This document shows, piece by piece, positions 24,816 to 34,513 of a DNA stretch of 64,000 nucleotides. Both the position numbers and the translations under genes were made by a program. The first letter of the stretch is position 1. Each line of letters begins with the position of its first letter. Source of the DNA: Sphingopyxis lindanitolerans (lineage in GTDB: Bacteria; Pseudomonadota; Alphaproteobacteria; Sphingomonadales; Sphingomonadaceae); contig NZ_CM009578.1 of NCBI RefSeq assembly GCF_002993885.1, positions 62,001-126,000 of the forward strand, in the 5' to 3' direction. The notes below the pieces were generated by a model. That model searched no databases. It was not told where the DNA came from and saw only the letters and a list, made by a program, of their open reading frames with translations.

Positions 24816-24824
24816 GATTTAGCT

Positions 24825-25643
24825 ATGGCCGTATCGGGCATCATCACCGTCATGGAACGCGCCGCGCGCAAGGCCGGCACGAAGCTGCGCCGCGACTTCG
24901 GCGAGATCGAGCATTTGCAGGTTTCGCAAAAGGGACCGGCGGATTTCGTGTCGAAGGCCGACCAGGCGGCCGAGCGCACGCTCTATGACGAACTGACCCA
25001 CGCCCGTCCCGGCTGGGGCTTTCTGATGGAAGAGGCCGGCGAGATCGAGGGCGAGCCGGGCAAGCCGCGCTTCATCGTCGATCCGCTCGACGGGACGTCG
25101 AACTTCCTCCACGCCATCCCGCATTTCGCGATCTCGATCGCGGTGCAGGAACCCAAGCTGGGCGGCGGCTGGGGCGATATCACCGCGGGCCTGATCTATC
25201 AGCCGGTGACCGACGAAAGCTATTGGGCCGAGCGCGGCCGCGGCGCGTGGCTGCACGACCGGCGCCTGCGCGTTTCGTCGCGCCGTTATCTCAACGAATG
25301 TCTGATCGCGACCGGCATTCCGTTCATGGGGCATGGCGACATGGCGCAGTGGAGCCGCATCTTCGGCGCGGTGGCGCCCGAAGTCGCAGGGCTGCGCCGT
25401 TTCGGCGCCGCCAGCCTCGACCTTGCCTGGGTCGCGGCGGGGCGCTTTGACGGTTTTTGGGAAAGTCAGCTCAATATCTGGGACGTTGCCGCGGGCATGT
25501 TGCTGGTGCGCGAGGCCGGCGGCTTCGTCAGCGATTTCAGGGGCGGCGAGCGCGCGATCGAGCGCAGCGAATATGTCGCGGGCAGCGCCGCGGTGCACAG
25601 CAAGCTGCAGAAACTGGTCGCGGGCGCGCTGCGCAACGCGTGA
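24825..25643 (+). CDS. suhB: Inositol monophosphatase family protein (SuhB-like)
   Basis: 272-aa Mg-dependent sugar-phosphate phosphatase; SuhB in enterics also modulates transcription and ribosome assembly. Motifs: EEAGEIEG with the metal-binding Glu, FIVDPLDGTSNFLHAIPHF, and the second metal motif NIWDVAAGMLLVREAGG. Length is normal. It directly follows a palindromic repeat that provides its ribosome site, and converges on the YbjN gene across a hairpin. Confidence 0.92.
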   Translation: MAVSGIITVMERAARKAGTKLRRDFGEIEHLQVSQKGPADFVSKADQAAERTLYDELTHARPGWGFLMEEAGEIEGEPGKPRFIVDPLDGTSNFLHAIPHFAISIAVQEPKLGGGWGDITAGLIYQPVTDESYWAERGRGAWLHDRRLRVSSRRYLNECLIATGIPFMGHGDMAQWSRIFGAVAPEVAGLRRFGAASLDLAWVAAGRFDGFWESQLNIWDVAAGMLLVREAGGFVSDFRGGERAIERSEYVAGSAAVHSKLQKLVAGALRNA

Positions 25644-25650
25644 ATGATTC

Positions 25651-25676
25651 AGCCCTCCCCTTGATGGGAGAGGGCT
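25651..25676. terminator. Hairpin between convergent suhB and YbjN gene
   Basis: AGCCCTCCCC and a GGGAGAGGGCT arm with a TTGAT loop form a stem within the 41-bp gap between convergent stops. It can work for either strand. The CTCCCCTTGATGGGAG core resembles another scattered short repeat of sphingomonads. Confidence 0.55.
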
Positions 25677-25684
25677 GGACCGGC

Positions 25685-26167
25685 TTATTTTTCGAAGATG
25701 AACTCGCGATAGCTGTCCATCAGCGACGCCCAGGTGTTGAAGCTGTCGGCAACATTTTCGCGCGGGATGCCCGCGAAATCGACGTCGACGTCCATTTCCA
25801 GGACCGGGTCGCCCTCATCATCCTTGTAACCGCGCGCAAAGCGCTTTTCCCGGTTCCACTGGTTGAAGCGGTCGAGCGACACGTCCTTGGCGTCGCTGAA
25901 ACCCATGTAATATTGCATCGTCTTGCAATTCTGATGGTCTTCGCAATTCATGAAGATGACCAGGAATTTGATGCCGTTGCGGTTGCTTTCGATATAGGGG
26001 TCGGCGTCGGCCTTGGTCACGAGCGTGGCAGGCCAGCCTTGTGATTCGATGATCGCCTTGATCGTCGCCGGATTCTTCGCATTGACCAGCTCGGCCTGCG
26101 CCGGCGTCGCGGAAAGTGCGAGCGCGGCCGCCATTCCCAGCGCAGTCCCGAATGAAAATGATCGCAT
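25685..26167 (-). CDS. Secreted YbjN-domain protein
   Basis: 160 aa with a signal peptide (MRSFSFGTALGMAAALALSA, cleavage after AQA). The mature chain fits a YbjN-like fold: LVNAKNPATIKAIIESQGWP, FLVIFMNCEDHQNCKTMQYY with two Cys that could form a disulfide, and LDRFNQWNREKRFARGY. YbjN proteins resemble type III secretion chaperones in fold; function is unknown. Oriented opposite to the nuo operon. Confidence 0.8.
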   Translation of the reverse strand: MRSFSFGTALGMAAALALSATPAQAELVNAKNPATIKAIIESQGWPATLVTKADADPYIESNRNGIKFLVIFMNCEDHQNCKTMQYYMGFSDAKDVSLDRFNQWNREKRFARGYKDDEGDPVLEMDVDVDFAGIPRENVADSFNTWASLMDSYREFIFEK

Positions 26168-26188
26168 GTCAGCTCCCTAGTTGAAATG

Positions 26189-26205
26189 CGGGCGATAATC
26201 GCCCG
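26189..26205. promoter_or_regulatory. Perfect dyad between YbjN gene and nuoA
   Basis: CGGGCGAT-A-ATCGCCCG is a perfect 8-bp inverted repeat just upstream of the YbjN start and about 180 bp before nuoA. It could be an operator in this divergent promoter region or a leader hairpin of the YbjN transcript. The remaining ~180 bp up to nuoA must hold the nuo promoter, but I see no convincing -35/-10 pair. Confidence 0.4.
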
Positions 26206-26384
26206 AAATGCCGACCCACGCAGGCGGCGTAACACAGCTATGGGCGGTCGGGCCAGCGCCCATTGTGCATTTGGTCACAACGGCAACGAAAATCCTGTCC
26301 GCGGTGCTTGCGAGGCGCGGCGCACTGGCCTAAAGCGCGCGCAACAAAGGGTGGTAAACGCCTCAAAACGGACTGCGAGCTCCC

Positions 26385-26759
26385 ATGGTCGATCTTACGC
26401 AATATCTGCCGATTCTGATCTTTCTGGTCATCGCCGTTGGCTTGTCCTCGGCGTTCGTCTTCCTGCCGATGGGCGTCGCGCGGCTGACCGGCACGCACAA
26501 GCCCGACCCGGCGAAGCTGACCGAATATGAATGCGGCTTCCCCGCGTTCGAGGATGCGCGCAGCCAGTTCGACGTGCGCTTCTACCTTGTCGCCATCCTC
26601 TTCATCATCTTCGACCTCGAAGCGGCGTTCCTCTTTCCCTGGGCGGTCAGCCTCAAGGAAATCGGCTGGGCCGGCTGGGCGACGATGATGGTCTTTCTCG
26701 CCGAGCTTGCGATCGGCCTTGTATATGCGTGGAAAAAAGGCGCGTTGGATTGGGAATGA
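26385..26759 (+). CDS. nuoA: NADH-quinone oxidoreductase subunit A
   Basis: First gene of the respiratory complex I operon; a small membrane-arm subunit at the quinone-site interface. 124 aa with three membrane helices. Family motifs are [20 protein letters not shown] and [20 protein letters not shown]. The stop overlaps the nuoB start. Confidence 0.96.
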   Translation: MVDLTQYLPILIFLVIAVGLSSAFVFLPMGVARLTGTHKPDPAKLTEYECGFPAFEDARSQFDVRFYLVAILFIIFDLEAAFLFPWAVSLKEIGWAGWATMMVFLAELAIGLVYAWKKGALDWE

Positions 26760-27319
26760 TGGGAATGAGCAGCACAACCATCGTGACTCCCGGCCAGATG
26801 CCGGTCGCTCCGGGCACCAACCCCGACGCGGGCTTCTTCGACGATCTCAACAGCGAGGTCGGCGACAAGGGATTCCTCGTCACCTCGACCGAGGATCTGT
26901 TCAACTGGGCGCGCACCGGCTCGCTGTGGTGGATGACCTTCGGGCTTGCGTGCTGCGCGGTCGAGATGATCCACGTCAACATGCCGCGCTATGACATGGA
27001 GCGCTTCGGCGCCGCGCCGCGCGCATCCCCGCGCCAGTCCGACGTGATGATCGTCGCGGGAACGCTGTGCAACAAGATGGCGCCCGCGCTGCGCCGGGTT
27101 TACGACCAGATGTCGAACCCCAAATATGTGATCTCGATGGGTAGCTGCGCCAATGGCGGCGGCTATTATCACTACAGCTATTCGGTGGTGCGCGGCTGCG
27201 ACCGCATCGTGCCGGTGGACATTTACGTCCCCGGATGCCCGCCGACCGCCGAAGCGCTGCTTTACGGGGTGATGCAGTTGCAGCGGAAGATCCGCCGCAC
27301 CGGAACGATCGAACGCTGA
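26759..27319 (+). CDS. nuoB: NADH-quinone oxidoreductase subunit B
   Basis: Carries the terminal 4Fe-4S cluster N2 that reduces quinone. About 186 aa. Ligands are visible in [12 protein letters not shown] (tandem Cys), [10 protein letters not shown] and [15 protein letters not shown]. Clustered ATGs at 26756, 26759 and 26765 make the exact start uncertain; 26759 shares one base with the nuoA stop. Confidence 0.96.
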   Translation: MGMSSTTIVTPGQMPVAPGTNPDAGFFDDLNSEVGDKGFLVTSTEDLFNWARTGSLWWMTFGLACCAVEMIHVNMPRYDMERFGAAPRASPRQSDVMIVAGTLCNKMAPALRRVYDQMSNPKYVISMGSCANGGGYYHYSYSVVRGCDRIVPVDIYVPGCPPTAEALLYGVMQLQRKIRRTGTIER

Positions 27320-28224
27320 TGGCCAGTCCCGCTCCCCTGGTCGCGCCCCGCGAGGGCGTTGGCGCCGCGCTGGCGAAGCTGCTCGGTGACGATCTGATCG
27401 ACCATGTCTTCGCGGTCAGCGAGGACAGCATCACCGTGCGCCGCGAGGCGATCGCGGGGGTGATGATCAGCCTTCGCGACAATTTGGGCTATCAGCAGCT
27501 CATGGAGATCGCCGGGGTCGATTATCCCGACCGCGCCGAACGCTTCGAGGTCGTCTATCACCTGCTCAGCGTGACCAAGAACCACCGCCTGCGCGTGCGC
27601 GTTTCGACCGATGAGGCGACCCCGGTGCCGAGCATCGTGCCGATCTGGCCGGTCGCCGGCTGGCTCGAGCGCGAAGTGTTCGACATGTATGGCGTGCTGT
27701 TCGCGGGCAACCCCGACCTGCGCCGCATCCTGACCGACTATGGCTTCCAGGGGCATCCGCAGCGCAAGGACTTTCCGCTGACCGGCTATATCGAGCTGCG
27801 TTACAGCGAAGAGGACAAGCGCGTCGTCTATGAGCCGGTGAAGCTGGCGCAGGATTTCCGCAGTTTCGACTTCCTCAGCCCGTGGGAAGGCGCCGACTAT
27901 GTGCTGCCGGGCGACGAAAAGGCCGGCGGCACCGGCGAAGCACCGGGCAAGGGCGCGCCGACCCCGATGACCGCGCAAGCGGTCAAGAAGGCCGACGAGG
28001 CCGCCGACAAGAAGGCGCCGCCGCCGACGCCGAAGACCACGGAAAAACCGGCACAGACCGGGGCAGGGGCGAAGACCAATTTGAAGGCCGCGAAGACCAG
28101 CCGCGACGGCGCGAGCGCCAAGGTCGCGACGAAGGCCGCGAAGACGCCCGCAACGACCAAGGCCGAAAAGGCACCGGCCAAGCCGCGCGCGCCGCGCAAG
28201 CCCAAGGCAGGAGGTGACGCATGA
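27319..28224 (+). CDS. nuoC: NADH-quinone oxidoreductase subunit C with Lys/Ala/Pro-rich tail
   Basis: The peripheral 30-kDa subunit. The core spans residues 1 to about 195, with the signature [20 protein letters not shown] and [20 protein letters not shown]. From about residue 200 to 301 the protein carries a low-complexity tail of Ala, Lys, Pro and Thr ([20 protein letters not shown]) that resembles histone-H1-like tails and is absent from typical ~200-aa NuoC. ATG shares one base with the nuoB stop; the end overlaps nuoD by 4 bp. Confidence 0.95.
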   Translation: MASPAPLVAPREGVGAALAKLLGDDLIDHVFAVSEDSITVRREAIAGVMISLRDNLGYQQLMEIAGVDYPDRAERFEVVYHLLSVTKNHRLRVRVSTDEATPVPSIVPIWPVAGWLEREVFDMYGVLFAGNPDLRRILTDYGFQGHPQRKDFPLTGYIELRYSEEDKRVVYEPVKLAQDFRSFDFLSPWEGADYVLPGDEKAGGTGEAPGKGAPTPMTAQAVKKADEAADKKAPPPTPKTTEKPAQTGAGAKTNLKAAKTSRDGASAKVATKAAKTPATTKAEKAPAKPRAPRKPKAGGDA

Positions 28225-29477
28225 CCGACTCTCCCACCGTTCAACATTATGGCGGCGACATGTTCGAGGGCTATCCGGTCGATACCGCGAACACCGCGGG
28301 CGACCAGGCGGTCACCAATTACACGATCAACTTCGGCCCGCAGCACCCCGCGGCGCACGGCGTGCTGCGCCTGGTGATGGAGCTTGATGGCGAGATCATC
28401 GAGCGGGTCGATCCGCATGTCGGGCTGCTCCATCGCGGCACCGAGAAGCTGATCGAATATAAGACCTATTTGCAGGCTTTGCCCTATTTCGACCGGCTCG
28501 ATTATTGCTCGCCGCTGTGCATGGAGCACAGCTATGTGCTCGCGATCGAGAAATTGCTCGACCTCGAGGTGCCGGCGCGCGCGCAATATCTGCGCACTCT
28601 GTTCGCCGAGCTGACGCGCATCTGCAATCATATGCTCAACATCGGCTCGCACGTCATGGACGTCGGTGCGATGACCCCGAACCTGTGGGTGTTCGAGCTG
28701 CGCGAGGATTGCCTGAACTTCTTTGAGCGCGCATCGGGTGCGCGGATGCACAGCGCCTATTTCCGTCCGGGCGGCGTTCATCAGGATGTCCCCGAAAAGC
28801 TGCTTGTCGACATCGGCGAATGGTGCGAGACGCGGCTGCCCAAGCTGTTTGGCGACGCGATGAGCCTGGTGATCGACAACCGCATCTTCAAACAGCGCAA
28901 CGTCGATATCGCGACGGTGAGCAAGGAAGATGCGCTGGCATGGGGCTTCTCCGGCCCGATGATCCGTGGCAGCGGCATCGCATGGGATTTGCGCAAGTCG
29001 CAGCCCTATGACGCCTATGCCGCGATGGATTTCGAGATTCCGGTCGGCACGCGCGGCGACTGTTACGACCGCTTCATGGTGCGCGTCGAGGAAGTCTATC
29101 AGTCGGCGAAGATCATCAAGCAATGCCTGCGCGATATGCCGAGCGGCCCGATCGCCAGCCTCGACCGCAAGGTCGTCCCGCCGAAGCGCGGCGAGATGAA
29201 GCAGTCGATGGAATCGCTGATCCATCACTTCAAGCTCTATACCGAGGGTTTCCACGTCCCGGCGGGCGAGGTTTATGTCGCGACCGAAAGCCCCAAGGGC
29301 GAATTCGGCGTCTATCTGGTCAGCGACGGCACCAACAAGCCGTACCGCTGCAAGATCCGCCCGACCGCGTTCAGCCATTTGCAGGCGATGGACATGATGG
29401 CGAAGGGCCACATGCTCGCCGACACCACCGCGATCATCGGTGCGATCGACGTCGTGTTCGGGGAGTGCGATCGGTGA
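28221..29477 (+). CDS. nuoD: NADH-quinone oxidoreductase subunit D
   Basis: The 49-kDa subunit lining the quinone cavity with NuoB. 418 aa. Key regions are [74 protein letters not shown] and the C-terminal [12 protein letters not shown]. It overlaps nuoC by 4 bp, and its stop shares one base with a small non-nuo ORF. Confidence 0.97.
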   Translation: MTDSPTVQHYGGDMFEGYPVDTANTAGDQAVTNYTINFGPQHPAAHGVLRLVMELDGEIIERVDPHVGLLHRGTEKLIEYKTYLQALPYFDRLDYCSPLCMEHSYVLAIEKLLDLEVPARAQYLRTLFAELTRICNHMLNIGSHVMDVGAMTPNLWVFELREDCLNFFERASGARMHSAYFRPGGVHQDVPEKLLVDIGEWCETRLPKLFGDAMSLVIDNRIFKQRNVDIATVSKEDALAWGFSGPMIRGSGIAWDLRKSQPYDAYAAMDFEIPVGTRGDCYDRFMVRVEEVYQSAKIIKQCLRDMPSGPIASLDRKVVPPKRGEMKQSMESLIHHFKLYTEGFHVPAGEVYVATESPKGEFGVYLVSDGTNKPYRCKIRPTAFSHLQAMDMMAKGHMLADTTAIIGAIDVVFGECDR

Positions 29478-29659
29478 TGAGGCTATTGGATGTCGTTCAT
29501 ACTATGGGCCTCGGTGCTGCGCTTGCGTTCAGCTACTTGCATTTCGTTCGTGGATTAGACGTGGGCGGCGAACTCGCGGCTGCAAATTTGCTCTGGGTGG
29601 GCGCGTATTTTGCGCAGCTCGCCGTTAAAAAAGGCTCGAAGGTTTCTGCGCATGGCTGA
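29477..29659 (+). CDS. Small two-helix membrane protein inserted between nuoD and nuoE
   Basis: 60 aa, beginning [20 protein letters not shown]. Two hydrophobic segments (GLGAALAFSYLHFV and ANLLWVGAYFAQLAV) end in a basic KKGSKVSAHG tail. Its ATG shares the last base of the nuoD stop and its stop overlaps the nuoE start by 8 bp, so it is translationally coupled on both sides. It is somewhat less GC-rich than its neighbours. It is not a known complex I subunit; it may be an accessory membrane peptide, or a lineage-specific insertion. Confidence 0.7.
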   Translation: MRLLDVVHTMGLGAALAFSYLHFVRGLDVGGELAAANLLWVGAYFAQLAVKKGSKVSAHG

Positions 29660-30320
29660 CGCACCCCAAATCCCCGACGAAACCGAAACTCGCGCGCGCT
29701 GGGGCGCGTTTGCGTGGACGGCGGAAAATGCCGAGAAGGCGAAGGCGATCGTCGCGCGCTATCCCGCGGGGCGCCAGCGTTCGGCGGTGATGCCGTTGCT
29801 CGACCTCGCGCAGCGCCAGGTCGGCGCCGAGACGCAGACGCAGGGCTGGTTGCCCGTGCCGGTGATCGAATATGTCGCCGCCGCGCTCGATATGCCGTTC
29901 ATGCGCGCCTATGAGGTCGCGACCTTCTACACCATGTATAATCTGGCGCCGGTCGGCCGCTATCATGTGCAGGTGTGCGGGACGACGCCGTGCCTGCTGC
30001 GCGGGTCGGACGATGTGATGGCCGCGTGCAAGAATCGCGGCATGACCAAGGGCAAGACGACCCCCGACGGGCTGTTCACGCTGACCGAGGTCGAGTGTAT
30101 GGGCACCTGCACCAACGCGCCGATGGTCCAGATCAACGACGATAATTACGAAGACCTCGACTATGATTCGATGGTCCGCATCCTCGACGATCTGGCGGCG
30201 GGCAAGCAGCCCAAGGCCGGCCCCCAGAACCCCAAGCGCCATACGAGCGAGCCCGAGGGCGGCCCGACGACGCTGGTCGAGATGGTCAAGGCCAACCATG
30301 ATTACCGGAAGGCGTGGTGA
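29652..30320 (+). CDS. nuoE: NADH-quinone oxidoreductase subunit E
   Basis: 24-kDa subunit with the 2Fe-2S cluster N1a. 222 aa. The four Cys ligands are in VCGTTPCLLRG and VECMGTCTNAPM. N-terminal helical region RYPAGRQRSAVMPLLDLAQ is family-typical; a ~45-aa C-terminal extension (KPKAGPQNPKRHTSEPEGG) is common in alphaproteobacteria. ATG at 29652 lies inside the end of the small membrane ORF. Confidence 0.95.
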   Translation: MADAPQIPDETETRARWGAFAWTAENAEKAKAIVARYPAGRQRSAVMPLLDLAQRQVGAETQTQGWLPVPVIEYVAAALDMPFMRAYEVATFYTMYNLAPVGRYHVQVCGTTPCLLRGSDDVMAACKNRGMTKGKTTPDGLFTLTEVECMGTCTNAPMVQINDDNYEDLDYDSMVRILDDLAAGKQPKAGPQNPKRHTSEPEGGPTTLVEMVKANHDYRKAW

Positions 30321-30337
30321 TGACCGTTCTGTTTTCC

Positions 30338-30439
30338 GTCATCGCGAGGAGCGAAGCGACGCGGCGATCTCCAGCGATCGTCTCCAGCGCTGCGCGTGAG
30401 TTGCGCGCTGGAGATTGCTTCGCTGCGCTCGCAATGACG
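30338..30439. repeat. Palindromic intergenic repeat between nuoE and nuoF
   Basis: Left arm CGTCATCGCGAGGAGCGAAG ... GGCGATCTCCAGC and right arm GCGCTGGAGATTGCTTCGCT ... CTCGCAATGACG are inverted copies around a ~25-bp centre. The ends CGTCATCGCGAG and CTCGCAATGACG match a family widely scattered in alphaproteobacterial genomes. It sits inside the operon, so the nuo transcript would carry a ~100-nt hairpin here. Confidence 0.8.
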
Positions 30440-30456
30440 AAATTGGGGGATGGCGC

Positions 30457-31749
30457 ATGAGCCTCCACGACAAGGATCGCATCTTTACCAATCTCTATGG
30501 TTTCCAGCCATGGAACCTCAAATCCGCGCAGGCGCGCGGCGATTGGGACAAGACCAAGGATTTGATGACGCGCGGCCAGGACGCGATCATCGAAGAGGTC
30601 AAGGCGTCGGGGCTGCGCGGCCGTGGCGGCGCGGGCTTTCCGACCGGCCTGAAGTGGAGCTTCATGCCGAAGGAGCCGCGCGCCGACCGCCCGAGCTTCC
30701 TCGTCATCAACGCCGACGAATCCGAACCCGGTTCGTGCAAGGATCGCGAGATCATCCGTCACGATCCGCACAAGCTGATCGAAGGCGCGTTGATCGCGGG
30801 CTATGCGATGCGCGCGCGCGCCGCCTATATCTATATTCGCGGCGAGTTCATCCGCGAGGCGGAGACGCTGTTTGCCGCGGTGCAGGAGGCGTATGACGCC
30901 GGGCTGCTCGGCAAGAATGCCGCCAAGTCGGGCTATGATTTCGACGTCTTCGTCCATCGCGGCGCCGGCGCCTATATCTGCGGCGAAGAAACCGCGATGA
31001 TCGAAAGCCTTGAGGGCAAGAAGGGCCAGCCGCGCCTGAAACCGCCGTTCCCGGCGGGCGCGGGCCTCTATGGTTGCCCGACCACCGTGAACAATGTCGA
31101 GAGCATCGCGGTCGTCCCGACGATCCTGCGGCGCGGCGCGTCGTGGTTCTCCTCCTTCGGGCGTGAGAATAACAAGGGCACCAAACTCTTCCAGATTTCG
31201 GGCCATGTCGAACGCCCGTGCGTCGTCGAGGAAGAGATGGGCATCCCCTTCCGCGAGTTGATCGACAAGCATTGCGGCGGCATAAGAGGCGGCTGGGACA
31301 ATCTGCTCGCGGTGATCCCCGGCGGCTCGTCGGTGCCGCTGGTGCCGGCGGCCGAGATCATGGACGCGCCGATGGATTTCGACGGGCTGAAAGCGCTCGG
31401 CTCGGGCCTCGGCACCGCCGCCGCGATCGTGATGGACAAGTCGACCGACGTTGTCCAGGCGATCAGCCGCATCAGCTATTTCTACAAGCATGAAAGCTGC
31501 GGCCAGTGCACCCCGTGCCGCGAAGGCACCGGCTGGATGTGGCGCGTGATGGAGCGGCTGCGCACCGGCGACGCCGACATCGGCGAAATCGACACGTTGT
31601 TCGACGTCACCAAGCAGGTCGAAGGCCACACCATCTGCGCATTGGGCGACGCGGCGGCGTGGCCGATCCAGGGGCTGATCCGCCATTTCCGGCCCGAACT
31701 GGAACGGCGCATCCGCGATAATGGCGGCGCGCTGGAGGCGGCTGAGTGA
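30457..31749 (+). CDS. nuoF: NADH-quinone oxidoreductase subunit F
   Basis: NADH- and FMN-binding subunit with 4Fe-4S cluster N3. 430 aa. NADH site [23 protein letters not shown]-binding [16 protein letters not shown] and [19 protein letters not shown], and cluster ligands [15 protein letters not shown] with the fourth Cys in [11 protein letters not shown] at 30457 follows GGGGGA; upstream in-frame codons lie in the repeat. The stop overlaps the GTG of the next gene. Confidence 0.97.
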   Translation: MSLHDKDRIFTNLYGFQPWNLKSAQARGDWDKTKDLMTRGQDAIIEEVKASGLRGRGGAGFPTGLKWSFMPKEPRADRPSFLVINADESEPGSCKDREIIRHDPHKLIEGALIAGYAMRARAAYIYIRGEFIREAETLFAAVQEAYDAGLLGKNAAKSGYDFDVFVHRGAGAYICGEETAMIESLEGKKGQPRLKPPFPAGAGLYGCPTTVNNVESIAVVPTILRRGASWFSSFGRENNKGTKLFQISGHVERPCVVEEEMGIPFRELIDKHCGGIRGGWDNLLAVIPGGSSVPLVPAAEIMDAPMDFDGLKALGSGLGTAAAIVMDKSTDVVQAISRISYFYKHESCGQCTPCREGTGWMWRVMERLRTGDADIGEIDTLFDVTKQVEGHTICALGDAAAWPIQGLIRHFRPELERRIRDNGGALEAAE

Positions 31750-32501
31750 AATTGCCGACGCGCCTCGGACTTATGCGACAGATCGGGCGTGCTGTGCTTG
31801 CCTGCACGGCACTGGTCGCCACAACCCACATTGCGCCCGGTGCCAGCGGCAAGGAGTCGTCGCAGACGGACGCATTGCGGTCAGCCAAGGCGTTTGCCGA
31901 TTGCATCGTCAAGAAGCGGCCCGAACAGGCGCGCGAAGTCGTGTTTCTGAGCCGTCGAGACGTCGACACGCGATTTCCCAAATTGCTCGACAAGGAATGC
32001 CTGCCCCACAAGTCAAGCGGCTATTTCATCAGCCAGTTGCGGTTTCCGGGCGAAACGCTGCATCAAATGCTTGCCAACGCATTGATCCGTCTCGAGTATT
32101 CCTCTTCCGGCCCTGACCTGTCGACATTGAGCCCGACTGACATTCCGTTACCTCAGGCGACGGCCCCCGAATTGCTCGCCAAAATGTCGGCAAAGGAACG
32201 CGAGGCGGACGCCGCGCGGTTCTCGGCATTGCAGAACTGGTACATGCTGTACATGCTCGGCGATTGCGTTTCACGGCGCGATTCCGAAGGCGTTCGGGCG
32301 CTCGCGCTGACCGATATCGCAAGTGCCGAGGAAAAGGCGATCATCGGCAGGCTGCAACCGCAAATCGCGGGCTGCTGGTCGGCGGGGCAGACGCTGCGCA
32401 TGAGCATCAGTGATTTTCGCGGTCCGGCGCTGCGGGCCTATTACCATCTCGCGAGCCGCTTTGCGGCTGAATCCGACAAGTCGAAAGAGGCAGCCGAATA
32501 A
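31746..32501 (+). CDS. Secreted hypothetical protein inserted between nuoF and nuoG
   Basis: 251 aa from a GTG that overlaps the nuoF stop (GTGA); its TAA shares one base with the nuoG ATG. The N-terminus looks like a signal peptide ([20 protein letters not shown], cleavage near PGASG). The mature protein is helical with Cys at [21 protein letters not shown] and GCWSAG, which suggests disulfides in the periplasm. I recall proteins of this general type in sphingomonads but no function. Complex I has no such subunit. GC is lower than in the flanking nuo genes. Confidence 0.8.
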   Translation: MKLPTRLGLMRQIGRAVLACTALVATTHIAPGASGKESSQTDALRSAKAFADCIVKKRPEQAREVVFLSRRDVDTRFPKLLDKECLPHKSSGYFISQLRFPGETLHQMLANALIRLEYSSSGPDLSTLSPTDIPLPQATAPELLAKMSAKEREADAARFSALQNWYMLYMLGDCVSRRDSEGVRALALTDIASAEEKAIIGRLQPQIAGCWSAGQTLRMSISDFRGPALRAYYHLASRFAAESDKSKEAAE

Positions 32502-34513
32502 TGCCTAAAGTTACCGTAGATGGCATAGAAATCGACGTCCCGCAGGGCGCGACCGTGCTGCAGGCGTGCGAGCTGGCGGGGAAGGAAATCCCGCGTTTCT
32601 GCTATCATGAGCGCCTGAGCATCGCGGGCAATTGCCGCATGTGCCTGGTCGAGGTCGCGCCTGGGCCGCCGAAGCCGCAGGCGTCGTGCGCGCTGCCCGC
32701 TGCCGAGGGGCAGATCATCAAGACCGACAGCCCGATGGTCAAGAAGGCGCGCGAAGGGGTGATGGAGTTTCTGCTCATCAACCACCCGCTCGACTGTCCG
32801 ATCTGCGACCAGGGCGGCGAATGCGATTTGCAGGACCAGTCGGTCGCTTATGGCCGCGGCGCGACGCGCTATGAGGAGAATAAGCGCGCGGTCACCGAGA
32901 AATATATGGGGCCGATCGTCAAGACCGTGATGACGCGCTGCATCCAGTGCACGCGCTGCGTCCGTTTTGCCGAGGAAGTCGCGGGCGTCGAGGATATCGG
33001 CGCGATCGGGCGCGGCGAGAATATGCAGATCACCTCCTACCTGGAACGCGCGGTGGCGAGCGAGCTTTCGGGCAATGTCGTCGACCTCTGCCCGGTCGGC
33101 GCGCTGACGTCGAAGCCCTATGCTTTCGAGGCGCGGCCGTGGGAACTGACCAAGACGCTCGGCATCGATATGAGCGACGCGGTCGGCACCAATGTCCGCA
33201 TCGACAGCCGCGGGCGCCAGGTGCTGCGCGTGCTGCCGCGGGTCAATGACGATGTGAACGAGGAATGGGCGAGCGACAAGACGCGCCACCATGTCGATGG
33301 GCTGGTCCGCCGCCGCCTCGACCGGCCCTACATCCGCAAGGGCGGCCAGCTTGTCGAAGCAAGCTGGGCCGAAGCGTTCGCGGCGATCAAGGATGCGAAG
33401 GCCGGCAAGTCGGTCGCCGCGATCGCGGGCGACATGGCCGATTGCGAGACGATGTTCGCGGCAAAGGCGCTGGTCACCGCGCTCGGCGGCACGTTGTTCG
33501 AGGGACGTCAGACGGGCCTCGACTATGATGTCACCAGCCTGTCGGCGGTCAATTTCAATACCGGCATCGCGGAGGCGGAGAATGCCGACGTGATCCTGCT
33601 CGTCGGCACGAACCTGCGCTGGGAAGCGCCGCTGATCAACACGCGCGTCCGCAAGGCGGCGTGGAAAAAGGGCGCGAAGGTGTTCGGGATCGGTCCCGAG
33701 ATCGACCTGACTTACAAGGTCGCATGGCTCGGCGACGATGCCTCGCTGGTCGCGAAACTGCCCAAGGCGGCGCTCGACGCGCTGAAGGGGGCCGAGCGGC
33801 CGATGCTGATCTTTGGCGGCGGCGCGCTGTCGGTGCCCGGCGTCCATGGCGCGGCGCTGGCGCTCGCCAAGTCGGTGAACGCGGTCAAGCAGGGCTGGAA
33901 CGGCTTCAACGTCGTCCATTTCTCCGCCGCGCGGATGGGCGCGCTGATGCTCGGCTATGCACAGCCGGGCGGGATCAGGGATGTGATCGCGGCCAAGCCG
34001 AAGCTCGCTTTCTTCCTCGGCGCCGACGAGGTCGATTTCGCGGCGTTTGCGGGGACGCTGAAGGTCTATGTCGGCCATCATGGCGACAAGGGCGCGCACG
34101 CCGCCGACGTCATCCTGCCGGCGGCCGCGTGGACCGAGAAGAATTTCACCAGCGTCAACACCGAAGGCCGCGTCCAGCGCAGCGACAAGGCGGTGTTCGC
34201 TCCCGGCGACGCGCGCGAGGATTGGAGCATTTTCCGCGCGCTCGCCGATACGCTCGGCGTGTCGCTCGGCTTCGACAGTTTCGATGCGTGCCGCGCGGCG
34301 ATGGTCGCCGCGGTGCCGGCATTGGGGGTCGAGGGCCTCGCCGATTATGGCTGGGCGCCGCCCAAGCTGCCCGCCAAGCCCGAAGCGCGCGCGATCCCGT
34401 CGCCGATCAAGGATTTCTATCTGACCAACGCCATCTGCCGCGCCTCGCCGACGATGCAGCGCTGCTCGGAGGAAATCCTCCACGGCGGTGATTATGCGGA
34501 GGCGGCGGAATGA
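32501..34513 (+). CDS. nuoG: NADH-quinone oxidoreductase subunit G
   Basis: 75-kDa subunit relaying electrons through several FeS clusters. 670 aa. The 2Fe-2S ligands are in [20 protein letters not shown], then [18 protein letters not shown] (His-ligated N5) and [10 protein letters not shown] with [13 protein letters not shown] (N4). The rest is a molybdopterin-oxidoreductase-like fold without cofactor residues. Much shorter than E. coli NuoG (908 aa), as is usual in alphaproteobacteria. Overlaps nuoH by 4 bp. Confidence 0.97.
   Translation: MPKVTVDGIEIDVPQGATVLQACELAGKEIPRFCYHERLSIAGNCRMCLVEVAPGPPKPQASCALPAAEGQIIKTDSPMVKKAREGVMEFLLINHPLDCPICDQGGECDLQDQSVAYGRGATRYEENKRAVTEKYMGPIVKTVMTRCIQCTRCVRFAEEVAGVEDIGAIGRGENMQITSYLERAVASELSGNVVDLCPVGALTSKPYAFEARPWELTKTLGIDMSDAVGTNVRIDSRGRQVLRVLPRVNDDVNEEWASDKTRHHVDGLVRRRLDRPYIRKGGQLVEASWAEAFAAIKDAKAGKSVAAIAGDMADCETMFAAKALVTALGGTLFEGRQTGLDYDVTSLSAVNFNTGIAEAENADVILLVGTNLRWEAPLINTRVRKAAWKKGAKVFGIGPEIDLTYKVAWLGDDASLVAKLPKAALDALKGAERPMLIFGGGALSVPGVHGAALALAKSVNAVKQGWNGFNVVHFSAARMGALMLGYAQPGGIRDVIAAKPKLAFFLGADEVDFAAFAGTLKVYVGHHGDKGAHAADVILPAAAWTEKNFTSVNTEGRVQRSDKAVFAPGDAREDWSIFRALADTLGVSLGFDSFDACRAAMVAAVPALGVEGLADYGWAPPKLPAKPEARAIPSPIKDFYLTNAICRASPTMQRCSEEILHGGDYAEAAE

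Noticed and set aside
32441..34483. 680-codon open frame on the minus strand
   Set aside because: It is antisense to nuoG, whose FeS motifs are all in frame on the plus strand. Long antisense frames are expected in high-GC DNA. The translation is Arg/Asp-rich with no recognisable domain.
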